NCBI GenBank assembly: GCA_029204225.1
Contig: CM055094.1
Span: 69,412,974 to 69,476,973, forward strand
From: Diphasiastrum complanatum
Taxonomy: Eukaryota; Streptophyta; Lycopodiopsida; Lycopodiales; Lycopodiaceae
DNA: 64,000 bases
Reading direction: 5' to 3'
This document shows positions 1 to 11,053 of the stretch, piece by piece (within the stretch, counting starts at the first letter, position 1; each line of letters starts with the position of its first letter). Position numbers and translations under genes: made by a program. The notes below the pieces were generated by a model, which saw only the letters and a program-made list of their open reading frames with translations, searched no databases and was not told the DNA's origin.

Positions 1-1826
1 GAAATCCTGCACCATCTCCACCATTAGGTCCATCAAAGTGGTGCCCCGAATCATGAAATTGGACGTGCTCTGCATGAACCGACGGTGTCAACTGGGTAGC
101 AGCCTTTAAGCGTTCTTCCAGGGTGGCTATGTGTTGGTCTCGACGGAAGCAATGTATGATTGTTGTAATTTTGCGTGTTGATCCATCGTGGCTTTCAGCT
201 TTTGGGCCAGCGTTTGATAGGCCACCACTGGAATGGCAGTTCCCTCGGGGATAGCTGGTGGTGCGAAGTCGTTGAAGTCCACCATTTTCAACTATTCCTT
301 CATAGCAGAACGTGCTGCTTGTGAATCTGCTACAGCCTCATCCTTCTCGGCTTTGAGGGTATCGATGGTTTGCTGCATGTTGGATACCTTCAGTTGGAGC
401 TGGTTCTAGAGATGGATTAGCATCTGCTGTTGTTGTTGATTGTAATTCGTGAAGTTTTGGATCTGCAGCTGCTGTTGTTTGGTTTCCTCCTCCAGCCTTG
501 CTTTTTCTTTCTGAAGACCCGCCATAGCACCATCGTTGAATTGCCACATAGTTTGTTGTCCCCCTAGGGTGCCGAATATATTGTATTGGAGCTCATTCAC
601 CAACCATACCGCTTTTTGAGTTGTAAGGGGTAGCTGCTCCCAAGGACCAATGTCAAGTAGGTTTCATGTGTAGTTAGGATACAGCATGGGGTTAAATGGT
701 AGAAAATCAGGAGCAGGGCTAGACGGAGGTGTAGAAAAGGCAAGGAGGGGTGATTGTGGATTGAGGAGTGGGGAGAGACTACGTGGCGGAGATTGTGGGA
801 TTGGGTTAGTGGTGACAGTGGTTGATGGGAGTGCAGTTAGTAATTGTAAGGCAAAATCATCTATGTTGACTGTGGAGTCAAGTAGACAGTAAATGGTGGG
901 GGTGGTGGTGGGATTATAAGAGCAAGGGATGGAGAGGAGATTGCCTGTGTGGACGGAATCACGCCCATAGGATCAGAGCCAGAAGTGCTTGCTGTTCCGG
1001 AGCTGCCTACTACTGCTGCTACTGCTTTTCGGCGTTGTTGGGCCTGGTGAAGTAAGGCCGCCTGCTGCTCTAGGACCTCCTTTGGGACCTGAGATGGTTT
1101 AAGCCTCCCTCCCGATTCAGCATATTCTACCCCGATGTCGCTGGAGAGAATGTCTTGTGGGACATCTGCTTCGGTACTGACGGCCTTCCCTTTCTGCTTC
1201 TTAGTAGATGGGACTGGTGAGACTGGTTCTGCTGTCGGTTGGGGGGTGGCTTGTTTTTCTGTGCTTGGATAAACAACATCCAGCTCCTTGATGGCAGCAG
1301 CCGTCTTAGACCCCAATTGCTTGGTGACCAACATGTGGAGGAGATACCCACATTTGGTAGTCGATTTGCGGGCTTTCAAGGCTCCGCACAGCTTCTCCGC
1401 TACCTTCTCAACCCACTTATAATTTTGAGTGGGGTCGTCCATGGTGAGGGTGAGAGAGAAGAGATCGCTCGATGGAATGCGATCCATCTTGGTGGTATGT
1501 ACTGCAGCCATGGTGACGATGATCTTTGAGGCGGCCCGTAGATGGGGATCCGTAATGAGTAGGATAGTGATCTCGTCGTTGGTTTGGGCAATGGTTTTGC
1601 CGTCGTCTGTCAGAAACTTGGTGAAGTACTTGGCATCATAACTGGTGCCCTTGCCATGGATTGTCTCTCCGAGATTAGGAAAGCCGACACTCTGAAGATC
1701 CGCTGGAGAGACGTTGATAATAGAATAACTGCCAGTCTTGGTTGTAAGCCAGAAAGTTTGGAACTCATCCGAATAGGTCGAGTAAGCTGCTCGGATGAGG
1801 CTCTTGCTCTACTAGTCCCAAAAAAG
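1..1826 (-). pseudogene. Extra 3' ORF (aORF) of gypsy G1
   Basis: One minus-strand frame stays open from about 1,820 to 861, roughly 320 residues. It encodes a globular-looking N-terminal part (around FQTFWLTTKTGSYSIINV and AQTNDEITILLITDPHLRAA), then a Pro/Ser/Thr-rich linker and a run of prolines near 900. Further 3' (603 to 1) another frame gives a Gln-rich, probably coiled-coil region with stops. I see no reverse transcriptase, integrase or envelope-like membrane motif. Its position after pol matches the additional ORFs known from some plant Ty3 elements, whose function is unknown. I recognise no family. It differs from the extra ORF of G2. Confidence 0.6.
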
Positions 1827-2058
1827 TGTTAGTGTAATTGTGCATATCCTTGAAGAGTGTTGGCCACCAGAAACCGTCCAAGAGAATTTTCTTAGCAGTT
1901 GTTTCATAAGAGAAATGGCCGGCACCAATACCTTCATGAGTGAGGAAAATTACAGAGGGGATTTCTCCTTCAGCAAGACATCGTTGGATAATTCCATCTA
2001 ACCCTTGCTTGTAGAGTTGTCCTGCAATTAACGTATAAGGTTTAGTTTTGAGGACCAA
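1811..2058 (-). pseudogene. G1 integrase zinc-binding domain, core missing
   Basis: The translation contains YTLIAGQLYKQGLDG, then THEGIGAGHFSYETT and GFWWPTLFKDM, the usual HHCC-type N-terminal integrase region of Ty3 elements. The second half of the finger and the whole D,D35E core are absent. Around 1,811-1,830 the sequence passes straight into the extra ORF. G2 keeps the complete integrase at the same place, so this is most simply an internal deletion in G1. Confidence 0.8.
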
Positions 2059-2285
2059 CGCTCATTGTTCGGGTTTAGAGAAGGAAGGATCCATCTGCCC
2101 TGAAGTTAAATATTCGGTAATTTCCTTAGACCATATAGGTGTAGAGTCAACTTGGAAAAGGATTGCATCTGGTAAATCATCGTTGACATCTTGATCAAGG
2201 ATAAGAATGTTAGGGATTCGGGATAGATGATCTGCTAAAGAATGCTAAACTCCCTTATGAACCACGATCCTAAACTCAAATTCTC

Positions 2286-2852
2286 TCAATAATAGGATCT
2301 GTCTAGTAATACGACCTGTGGTGCAGGTCTTGTTGATGAGGTACAATAGTGCTTGATGATTAGTGAAGAATGGCGAAACTTCTGAACCGCATATGCCATT
2401 GCCAAGGCTTCGTGTTCGGTGGTGGTATAATTGATCAATTGTCGACTAAGAAAACGAATTGGGTAATCCTTTTTTAATTCTCCCGGTTGGGTGAGCACTG
2501 CTCCAATGGCATACTTGGATGCATCGGTATGCACATGGAATTCTTTAGAATAATCAGGAGCCCGGAGGATGGGTGCTTTGGTAAGGGCTTCTTTGAGTTG
2601 ATTGAAGACGACGCGTTGTTCATCCGTCCATTTGGGAACTACAACTACTTTGTAGATTAAGTAGGCTTTGTTAGCGAAATCGAAAATAAAGCATCGATAG
2701 TAGTTGGCATGGCCAAGGAAGGAGTAAACTTCATGTATCGTACACGGTTCCGGTAGATTTTGAATGATAAGGATCTTTTTAGGATCAGTGGCAATGCCAT
2801 TTCGTGCGATAATATGTCCTAATACAATACCATGGGTTACCCAAATCTGCAT
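2286..2852 (-). pseudogene. G1 RT thumb/connection and RNase H
   Basis: The frame runs from the end of the RT domain (GHIIARNGIATDPKK, FLGHANYYRCFI) into Ty3-type RNase H (FHVHTDASKYAIGAVLTQPG, TTTEHEALAMAYAVQKFRH). These are conserved blocks of plant gypsy polymerases that degrade the RNA strand during reverse transcription. A frame change separates it from the RT palm at 2,862, and the C-terminal tether to integrase is frameshifted after about 2,330. It is a clear family member and not translatable as one protein. Confidence 0.9.
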
Positions 2853-2861
2853 TTTTCAGGA

Positions 2862-3420
2862 TTAAGAGAGATACCGAAGCGTTTGACATTGGATAAAATT
2901 TTTTTTGAGCACAGACAGATGACGTATTTCTTTGGAATGTGCTCCTAAATCGTCCAAGTAAACTTCTAAGGTATAGCCCATCTGTTGAGAAAAGGTTACT
3001 TGCATAACACGTTGGAAGGTGCTAGGAGCATTGTAGAGCCCAAAAGGCATGACTTTCCAGCAGAAGGTTTTCCATTCTGTGGCAAAGGCGGTTTTGTGTT
3101 GATCTTCTTCAGTGATTTGGATCATATTATATCCGCTAAAGCCATCTAAGAAGGAGTAAGTCTCATCTCCTGCTAGATTTTCTAAGATGGATTCTCCAAA
3201 AGGTAATGGAAAATGATCTCGTTCAGTGACGGCGTTAAGTTTCTTAAAATTGACACAGATCCGAAGTTTTTCATTTTTCTTGGGGACGATGACAATTGGG
3301 GAGACCCACTCAGTATGTTCAATTTCATATATAAATCCCGCATCTTAAAGGCGTTGTAATTCTTCTTTGATATTAGCCTTATAGATGGGATTGTAGTTGT
3401 ACGGACGACTCGTAGTGGGC
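2862..3420 (-). pseudogene. G1 reverse transcriptase (fingers and palm)
   Basis: In one minus-strand frame the segment reads IYEIEHTEWVSPIVIVPKKN, LRICVNFKKLN, FLDGFSGYN, KTAFATEW, VMPFGLYNAPSTFQRVM and EVYLDDLGAHS. These are the ordered RT blocks of Ty3/gypsy, with YLDD as the catalytic box. A stop lies just upstream near 3,345 and the frame is lost at 2,862. G2 has the same YLDDLG variant, so it is a lineage trait. RT copies element RNA into DNA in cytoplasmic particles. Confidence 0.92.
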
Positions 3421-4733
3421 CTCGCACCCGGTTTAAGTGGGATATGATGCACAACTACTTGGGGTGAGATGCCTTTCATGTCTTTATAGGTCCAGGCAAA
3501 GATATGTCGATATTTTTGTAGGAGCTTTTCAAGCCATCTTCGTTGTTCGCGATTGAGATGAGTTCCGATGTGGACAAGATATTCGTTGGTTTTATTTGGC
3601 TCACTCAGGGAAAGGGTTATGGTTTGTGCAGGGCCTCCGTAGGGTGAATTACCAGTGGGCTCACGTTGAGCTTGGGGTAATTTGATTGTGACATCCTCGA
3701 TCGTATAGTCCTTAAAGTATGCAGAAACATCACGGGCTGGAGATTCGAGGGGGGCCTTGCCTTTATCTTGCCGAGATGGTGCTTTTTCGGAGATGGGTGT
3801 AGGGCTAGAGGCAATCTCAGGAACTTCCCGAACAGTTGTGAGGTCATCTGTCGGTTGAATTTGAAGTGGTTTTTTTCATTTTCTCTTTCATAGTATGACA
3901 ACGTAGTTGAGGTTTTGGTGGTGGAGAGACAGTGGGTATGTCATGGAGGATCTCGTCATCAATTTGAAAGATAGTCTCCTCCTCACAGAGATCCCATGGA
4001 TAGTGTGGGCATTTGGGACGGTAGAATTTTGTCTCAGGTTTTTAACTTGCAACCTTGACAACTGATTCCACCCTGGAAGCATGTTCCGGATAGGTCTTCG
4101 GGGGAAGTTCTTCCATATAGTTGAGGATCTGAATATCAGAGATGTCCATATCTTCTGGGCAATTCTGAATTCGTAAGACGTTCTCGTCATCAATGAATAA
4201 ATCGTTTGATTCATTAGTAGGTAGCCATGCAACATTTATTAGCTCATCATGGTGTGGAAGAATATCAATAAAATTGATAGTGATGATGGGTGTATCCAGA
4301 TCAGGTAATTGGTCGTGATTGATCGGGTGTGGAGAGGTACAATTATCCTAATGTTGAGCACAATAATCAGCATTCACACAATCAATGATAGCTAGACTGT
4401 GACTCCAGTTTATGATATCAGTAGATTTAACATAATGACCTTTTTTGTGGCTGGACTGGTATGGCTCAAATACTGAGTTGGTGGTTGAGGATCCCTCGTC
4501 ATGTATGCATGCAGGTTTGATTTACCCGTTGAGTCAATTGTGACAAAATTGTGACAATTACCAAAAGTGACTCAGCCTTTGCTCCAGTCATGAATGACTC
4601 GTGCATTGGTGAGCCACGGACGAAGTAGTAATTCATAAGAATAGGCATTATTGGGGATATCAAGTACTACAAGGTCAACGAAAAATTTGAGTCCTCCTAG
4701 TTTGATCAGCACGTGCGGAAGGAAACCGGTAGG

Positions 4734-4943
4734 TCAGACCACGCTTTGACCAGCCATTTGAAGCTGACAAGTAGGTTTGGCTAGCTTGTCTCTCAGATTC
4801 CATTCCATCATGAGGGATGTGGAAATGATATTAACCCCGGAACCTCCATCGAGTACTGCTAAAACTTCACGGGATTGATGATGGGTAGCTGGGATTTTGA
4901 TGTTGCCTTGTTCGCTGAGTGGATTGGTTAGATGTAAGGGCAT
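4734..4943 (-). pseudogene. G1 aspartic protease
   Basis: The motif AVLDGGSGVNIIS followed by LQMAGQSVV is the catalytic start of a retropepsin-like protease. The usual DTG/DSG triad is written DGG here. G2 has the same DGGSGVN sequence, so this is a conserved variant of the lineage and not damage. The downstream sequence to about 3,500 is a long, poorly conserved linker with several stops; I assign nothing in it. Confidence 0.8.
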
Positions 4944-5299
4944 TTTAGGAAACTCATCAATAGTGGTGGTGGTATTGGATTGGATATGTTGTTTCCACTG
5001 GCCAGCATGCTTCCAGAGGACATGGAAGGGAAGAGTGACATTGGCTTGTAGTAAATCTCCCCAAACTTCGGTACCTTCAAGGGTTTTGCTTTCAAAGGGC
5101 TTGTGAGGTACTTTATCGGAAGAGGAAGAGTGTTGGTCGACATTACGGATTTGTTGGCGATACTCATGATGCAGTCAAATTTCTTCATATGGGTGGGGAT
5201 AAACTATCGGGGTTGAATCATCACTTGGAGGAATAGCCTGCGGTTGAGTTTTACTGGGTGCAAGTGTAGGGGCTTGGCGTTGGGTTTGTGCCCGAGTCA

Positions 5300-5500
5300 A
5301 GACCCAAGTAGGATGAGTTTCAATTGGTAAAGTTTCTACTTGCACTGAACAGACTGGAGCAGCAGGTTTGGAGCGAGATGGACATTCCTTTACATGATGC
5401 TCAATATCACAATTTTTACAAGCTGGAGGAAAACGGAGTTTATCTGGGCAGCGAATACTAGGATGTTTACCTGCATAGATAAAGCATCCTCGTATTGCGG
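5300..5500 (-). pseudogene. G1 gag C-terminus, zinc knuckle region
   Basis: Between the main gag ORF and the protease the minus strand encodes CKNCDIEHHVKECPSRSKP, a cysteine/histidine cluster close to the CCHC nucleic-acid-binding knuckle of gag, followed by a basic and proline-rich tail. Spacing is one residue off the canonical CX2CX4HX4C pattern. Frames change between here and the main gag ORF, so gag is broken. Confidence 0.6.
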
Positions 5501-5786
5501 GTAGTTAGTGTGCGGCAAAGACAGCTTGGTTTGGATTATAAGCTTGGGCATTGGGATCCAGTGGTTGAGCATTAGAATCATAGGTATAATAAACAACCGT
5601 TTCAGTAGAGTACTGCGGTTGAGTATTGTCTTCCACATAGTAGGTGGCCGGATCGATGGTATTTGGATCAAGATAATGGACAACATTTTGTGGGGCAGGT
5701 TGGTTAACAACAAATTGTTGACATGGGGATAAAAATTGATTTGGTGCAGGTGGTCGTGGTTGGTAAACCCCTGGTCGTGGCACATG

Positions 5787-6656
5787 TTATTGTGGTGGGT
5801 AGGGGCGATAAGCTCGATAAATGGTGGGTCTGGTGGCTGCTGAAAAATGATTTCGTAGTTGAGAGCATTCATTAGCAGTGTAATGTTGTGAGCAGATTGG
5901 ACACCAGACATTTTCTCTTGCTGGAAAGGATTTCTCAGCAATTTGTTTCATGGCGGTTTGGAAATCGACAATGAGTTTATCCATATGTGATTGTTGAGCT
6001 TTTTGCCAGGTTTCCATTTGATGTAGAATTTTAGAAGAGTGAGCAATATTATTAGACTTAGGATGATCCGGATTCTTAGATTTCTTTTCACGATGGTCAA
6101 AGGCATCATCGGAACCTTCGTCTTCTTCACGGATAGCATCGGTCTTCACATCTTTAAGTTGATCATAAAGGTCAACTGGTTTGAGTTCACGGCGGATATT
6201 TTTAGGCAATCCAACTAAAAATAATTTTATGGCCATGCGTTCAGTGATACTTTCGTCAACATATTCTACTTTGAGACGTTTAAAACGCTCAATGTAGTTT
6301 CGAACAGACTCTTCGCGACGCATCTTGATATGAGTAATTTGAATGAACGGGCTCTGAGTCAGTTTGGATGGTTTGAAACACTTGATGAGAGTGTCCTTGA
6401 GGGTGGTCCAAGAAGGAAGATTAGGAGTTTCGAGATTCAAGTACCACTCCTTGGCGGTGCCATAGAGTACCATGGGAAATAGGCGAAGCTTTTCAGTTTC
6501 AGAGGTATCTCCATAAAAACGGCATGCATTATCAAAGTCTTGGAGAAATCGGACTGGGTCAAATTCGCCATCGTACTTTGGTGCATTGATACGTGGAATT
6601 TTTCGTTCCATTCGTGGAGGAGTCGGGTTAGAAGATTCAGCATAGTCACGAGACAT
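5787..6656 (-). CDS. G1 gag (capsid) ORF
   Basis: The ORF is open further upstream, but I take the methionine at 6,656 (MSRDYAESSNPTPPRMERKI) because the preceding residues look like leader. The sequence has the plant gypsy gag capsid signature: YDGEFDPVRFLQDFDNACRF, GTAKEWYLNL, SWTTLKDTLIKCFKP, MRREESVRNYIERFKRL and MAIKLFLVGLP. A cysteine/histidine cluster (CPICSQHY) follows near the C-terminus. About 290 residues are uninterrupted, making this the best-preserved part of G1. Gag builds the particle in which the element RNA is reverse-transcribed. Confidence 0.88.
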   Translation of the reverse strand: MSRDYAESSNPTPPRMERKIPRINAPKYDGEFDPVRFLQDFDNACRFYGDTSETEKLRLFPMVLYGTAKEWYLNLETPNLPSWTTLKDTLIKCFKPSKLTQSPFIQITHIKMRREESVRNYIERFKRLKVEYVDESITERMAIKLFLVGLPKNIRRELKPVDLYDQLKDVKTDAIREEDEGSDDAFDHREKKSKNPDHPKSNNIAHSSKILHQMETWQKAQQSHMDKLIVDFQTAMKQIAEKSFPARENVWCPICSQHYTANECSQLRNHFSAATRPTIYRAYRPYPPQ

Positions 6657-7383
6657 GATGCAGAATACAGAGTAGCAGGGCAGAACTGTACTTGACAAAA
6701 AGGGCAGTTTGCTTGCAGAATGGATAGTGTAGGACAAAAACTGGTCTTTATGATTGTTATAGAATTCGCGGACAGGCTGAGAAATCGTGGAGAGGCAGAT
6801 AAATCTAACTGTAATACTCGCGAATTCTGAACAAGTATTCTGAATGTCAGAATAGTGATTTTTTTTAGATTTTCAAAAAAAATTTAGTGATTCAAAATTC
6901 GCGGATAGTACAGAGAATTTGTGCTCTATGAGGGTGAATTCTTAGGCTTGATGGCGAATTCTAACAGAGAGGTTTGATTGGCAGATAGGGAATATAGAGA
7001 AAGATGTGATGTTTTGTTAGTAAACGGATAAAATCTATGAGATAGAATTCGTGAAGCTGTTGAAGGACTGATCTTAATGATATCTAGCCTTAGTGAAGTC
7101 GGCGAATTCTAAGACAAAGATTTTGATGAGAAATAAGGGATTTTGACAATATAACAGGCTGTTTTCTCAAAATCTGACTGTGGTCAGAATTCGTAGAGGT
7201 GATAAAATGAAAGATCAGGGTCTGTCAGGGCTGCAGACAGATTGGCGAATTCTGATATACCTGTTTGGTTGTGAAAAAGGTCACTTGGGTCACTTCTTTT
7301 GAAGAAAATGCCCAAGTTGACTCTTTTGTTGCTTCCCCCCGGTTTAAGAAGTTGCTCCGCAGCTCGTGTAGGACTTAAAAAGG
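6657..7383 (-). other. G1 untranslated leader
   Basis: This lies between the primer-binding site and gag. It is AT-rich and contains many dispersed copies of GAATTC or GAATTCG-like words (for example near 6,763, 6,823, 6,952 and 7,044). I see no coding potential in either strand. Confidence 0.5.
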
Positions 7384-7396
7384 GGCAACGGCGCCA
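7384..7396 (-). other. G1 primer-binding site (TGGCGCCGTTGCC)
   Basis: The minus strand reads TGGCGCCGTTGCC one base after the LTR end. This is the primer-site type reported for Tat/Athila-lineage Ty3 elements; I take the primer as tRNA-Asp from memory of those elements. It fixes the strand and the 5' LTR boundary. Confidence 0.85.
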
Positions 7397-7397
7397 A

Positions 7398-8205
7398 TGT
7401 TGGAAGTATTTCTAGTGAGTGCGGTGGCTAGATCTACTTACGGGTGTAGTATAGGGATGTACAGATTCGTCCACTTTTTAAGTTTCTACAAAAGCTTCAA
7501 CAAAAATATGAAGGAATGAGAGCACTAAGGCTTACCCAACTAGTGCCCGAAACAGAAATAAACTAATTAGTAACAACAATGAAAATCCTTGCTAAGGCTT
7601 ATCCAACTAGCAAGGTGACTAGACTAATCCTAGATTAACACCCGAAGGGTAATAAAATGAGATTGTGGCTAATACTAAACAAATAGGCAATAATGAACAT
7701 GCCACAATAAAACCGATGAAAAGGAGGCAAGAGGAGGCCCGAGCACCTTCCCTCAAGCTATGCACCTTTCCAAGGGGAACCCAAATGAAATAGAATGATA
7801 ATTCTCCAAAATAGAGGGCAAGATAGCTTAATCTCAAAAGTGTTATTTACAATGCAAATACCCCTCCTTTTATGGCAAGGAGGGTCTTCCATAAGTGTCT
7901 ACTAACTTATGGGACTAATCTATTTCTAGCCTTTCTAGAACTTCTAACTTAGGATTTAGAACTTCAATTTTCTTAACTTAGGACAACTTAAGATAAAATA
8001 TTTCTAATCTTAAGTTTCCTAAGTCTAAGTTCTAAATCTAAGTTTAAGCTATTTTATTATTATTTAAGCTTCTACTCATGGACTTACAAAACACATGCCA
8101 TGGCTTGAAGTTTATTGACAAATACTCGTACGTGGTCTTACAAAACACATGCCACGAAGTTTTATTTTATTTTTTATTTTCCCTATGTTAGCACAGTTGC
8201 TAACA
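7398..8205 (-). repeat. G1 5' LTR (808 bp)
   Basis: On the minus strand the LTR starts TGTTAGCAACTG and ends CTTCCAACA, giving canonical TG...CA ends. The right edge abuts copia-1 RT coding sequence and the left edge abuts the primer site. The first 20 bases form a perfect 8-bp-arm inverted repeat (8,186-8,205). The partner LTR is outside the window, so its age cannot be estimated. Confidence 0.85.
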
Positions 8206-8790
8206 CTCTTTAACATTCTCCTTTGCTTGAAGTGTTCATCAATGCAAGAGTAAAATGGACGTGGTGCTTGCTTCAGTCCATAGATAGCTTTGTTGAGCTT
8301 ACAAACAAGATGCTCTCTCCCTGGCTCAACAAATCCTTGAGGTTGTACTAAATACACCTCTTCATCCAGCAGTCCATTAAGAAAAACAGATTTAATGTCC
8401 ATTTGCTGAACCTTCCAACCATAGAAATTAGAAATTGCAATAATAGAATGTATAGTTACCATCTCAGCTATGGGTGCGAAGGTTTCCTCAAAATCAATGC
8501 CTTCCTGCTGTTCAAATCCTCTCGCAACCAACCGTGCTTTGTACTTGTTGAGTTGCCCATCTGCTCCATATTTGATCTTATAAATCCATTTGCAAGTGAT
8601 AGGCGTCTTACCATCAGGTAGCTCAACCAAGTTCCACGTCCTATTTTTTGATATGGCCTCCATTTCTGTTTCCATTGCTGCATGCCACTCCTTGTGCTCC
8701 TTTGCTTCATGAAAGGTTTTTGGTTCTTGAGCTTTGAGCACGGAACCCATTAGGGCTAGATTCATTTCTAACCTTGCAGGAGGTTTCCGA
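8206..8790 (-). pseudogene. copia-1 reverse transcriptase, N-terminal half
   Basis: The frame reads MEAISKNRTWNLVELP, CKWIYKIKYGADG, KARLVARGFEQQEGIDFEETFAP, QQMDIKSVFLNG and VCKLNKAIYGLKQAP, the ordered Ty1/copia RT blocks. It ends at 8,206, before the catalytic YVDD box, where the G1 LTR begins. The frame continues upstream into the integrase C-terminus (FLGYDENAKAYRMYD) without a stop, so this part of pol was still open when G1 landed. Confidence 0.92.
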
Positions 8791-9790
8791 TTTTTGCTTG
8801 ACCTTCTAAGCTCTCTATGTTCACTAGATTCGGGAGTATCTCCCTTCTTAGCATCACCTATGACTGATAAGTACCATTTAGGTACTTTCTTAGGGATTTC
8901 AGCTTCAAACTTATCTTTTTTCATTGGATCTTCTGCATCAAAATCCACTTCTTTCTTGACCTGTACTTTTGCTCCCTCATCAAAAGGTTTAGTGATTTCT
9001 TCAGATTGTTCACCTTGACCCATCTCGTCAAATGTAGCATCTCTAGAAATCACAAGCTTCTGTGCATTTGTATCATACATCCTATATGCCTTGGCATTCT
9101 CATCATATCCAAGGAAAATACACTTGACAGCTTTTGCATCCAATTTTCTTTGTTTCTCATCAGGAATATGAGCATAAGCATCACAACCAAATACTCTAAA
9201 AAAAAAATTAGGTTTCTTTCTAGTAAAAGCTTCATGAGGTGTCTTACCTTACACAGATTTTGTAGGACACCGATTCAGGATGTGCGTAGCTGTGCTGCAA
9301 GCTTCTGCCCAAAAGGTGTTTGGTATACCCTTGCTTTTGAGCATTGCCTTGGCCATCTCAACAATGGATCTATTCTTTCGCTCTGCAACTCCGTTTTGCT
9401 GCGGTGAATAAGGTGTTGTAGTCTACCTCTTGATCCCTTGGTCTTTGCAAAAATTAATAAATTCTGTCGAAAAATATTCACCACCTCCATCAGATCTCAA
9501 AGTCTTGATGTAACTTCCTGTTTGCTTTTCAACTAATGCCTTGAATTTCCTGAACTTAGCAAAAGTGTCCGATTTCTTGCTTATGAAATAAATCCAAATG
9601 CATATGCTATAATCATCAATAAAAATAATAAATTAATAGCAGCCACTAAGAGATCTAGTCTGCATTGGTCCACATAGATCATTGTGGACAAGATCAAGGA
9701 TGCCACTGGCTCTCTTTGCTCCACTTTTGGGAAACCTCTCTGTGTTGTTTTCCCAAAATGCAACCTTCACAGATTTTTCTTTCAAAAGAA
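8791..9790 (-). pseudogene. copia-1 integrase
   Basis: Conserved pieces of a copia integrase are spread over frames: the catalytic E block (PYSPQQNGVAERKNRSI near 9,400), KSKGIPNTFWAEACS, then FGCDAYAHIPDEK, KLDAKAVKCIFLGYDE and the C-terminal linker ending RRSSKNRKPPARLEMN. Stops and frameshifts break it upstream of 9,150. The same sequence family recurs, more decayed, inside both inverted arms. Confidence 0.85.
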
Positions 9791-10482
9791 ATATCAGACA
9801 ATCCAATAACTAGATTATCTCTTTTCAGAATCTGTAAACTTTGAACACTGATATGACCAAATCGTTGATGCCAAAGATCACTTCGACTATCAAAAGTGCT
9901 TGCCATATCTTGAGTAAAAGATCTCGCAATCAATTTGTAGAGTCGATTTCTGTTGACTCTAGCTCCTGTAGCAATCACTTTGTAGTGATTCTTGATGTCC
10001 TTGACAAGACATTTGTCGCTATCAAACTCAACCTTGAGTTGTTGATCAGCCATCATCCTAACTGATAGTAAGGTGTTGGCTAAACCAGGAACATATTGCA
10101 CATTGCTTATCTGCTTTATCATTCTGCTGGCTAGCTTCACTGGTACCACTCCAAATCCTTTCACAAGTAGCAATTGGCCATCAGCTTGTCCAACTTCATG
10201 GCCATTGTAGATTTTCTTGAATTCCGAAAACCACTCCTTCCTCGAAGTCATGTGCTTGGACGCTCCACTATCAATGTACCAGGTTTCCTTTGCTTCATCA
10301 CTTGTCATTAGCGTCGTAATGAACAAGTTTGAGCTTTCACCTGTATCATCTTCATATTGATCATCATCGTATTGTCCGCTTGCCATTTGCATTTTCTTTG
10401 TGCTATCTCCTTTTGTTTCTTGAAGAGCCAGGTTTGTTGCAGTACCTACAATTTCGAGGTTTATTTTGTCTGGAATAGCCAC
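9694..10482 (-). pseudogene. copia-1 protease and gag-pre-integrase domain
   Basis: One open frame of 262 residues carries TWYIDSGASKHMTSRKEW, the copia aspartic protease with an intact DSG triad, then YVPGLANTLLSVRMMADQ, and the zinc-binding region LWHQRFGHISVQSL with CEGCILGKQHR. Protease cleaves the Gag-Pol polyprotein; the HHCC region starts integrase. The frame is lost at the beginning of the integrase core. Confidence 0.9.
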
Positions 10483-10489
10483 ATCCTTG

Positions 10490-11053
10490 ACCTCGGCCTT
10501 AATTCCAATTGCCTCGATTCAAGCTATCATTGGCTTGCTCATGAAATTGTTGAAATGATCCCCGGCTTGAGTTTCCTCCTCTCAAGCTGTTCAATGTCAA
10601 TTGAACGATTTCGCGATCCTGTACTCACTCTCCAACGGCAGCTAGTTGATCACGGATCTCCTTTACCTTCAATAGGTGATCAGTAATAGTTGCACCATCA
10701 TCCATCCGTAATATGTGCAGCTTCATCTTCAAGAATAGCACTCAAGATGTGTTTGTGGTCTCAAACAATGCCTTCAACGTATCCCACGCTTCTTTCGGTC
10801 CTTCCGAATCTGAATTGTAGGGAATGATAACATCTCTGACTGACAAGTTGATGACATTCTGTGCTTTCCATTTTTACCTATCAAATATCCGCTGATCTTC
10901 TTCAATCACTGGCCTTGTTTCCTCACCCGTCACGATCTCCCATAGCTCCTTTTCCATCAGAATGTTCTTCAGTTTGAATTTCCAAACTGCATAGTTGCCG
11001 GCTCCTTCCAATTTGCTTGACTCATTGAGGACACTCTCACTTAGAGTTGCCAT
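10490..11053 (-). pseudogene. copia-1 gag, frameshifted
   Basis: The start MATLSESVLNESSKLEGAGN at 11,053 is followed by YAVWKFKLKNILMEKELWEI, the UBN2-type gag opening of plant copia elements. The frame stops near 10,874; more gag sequence follows in other frames to about 10,490, where the protease frame takes over. I chose the internal methionine because the upstream extension is not gag-like. Confidence 0.85.

Larger units (their letters stand above)
1..8205 (-). mobile_element. Ty3/gypsy LTR retrotransposon G1, 3' end outside window
   Basis: Read on the minus strand, this holds a 5' LTR (7,398-8,205), a TGGCGCC-type primer site, gag, protease, RT, RNase H, the integrase zinc finger and an extra 3' ORF. 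The 3' LTR would lie before position 1. The LTR begins directly next to copia-1 reverse transcriptase sequence at 8,206, so G1 is inserted into copia-1. Pol is broken by stops and frameshifts and the integrase core is missing. The primer type and the extra ORF suggest the Tat/Athila side of plant Ty3 elements; that lineage call is inference. Confidence 0.9.
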
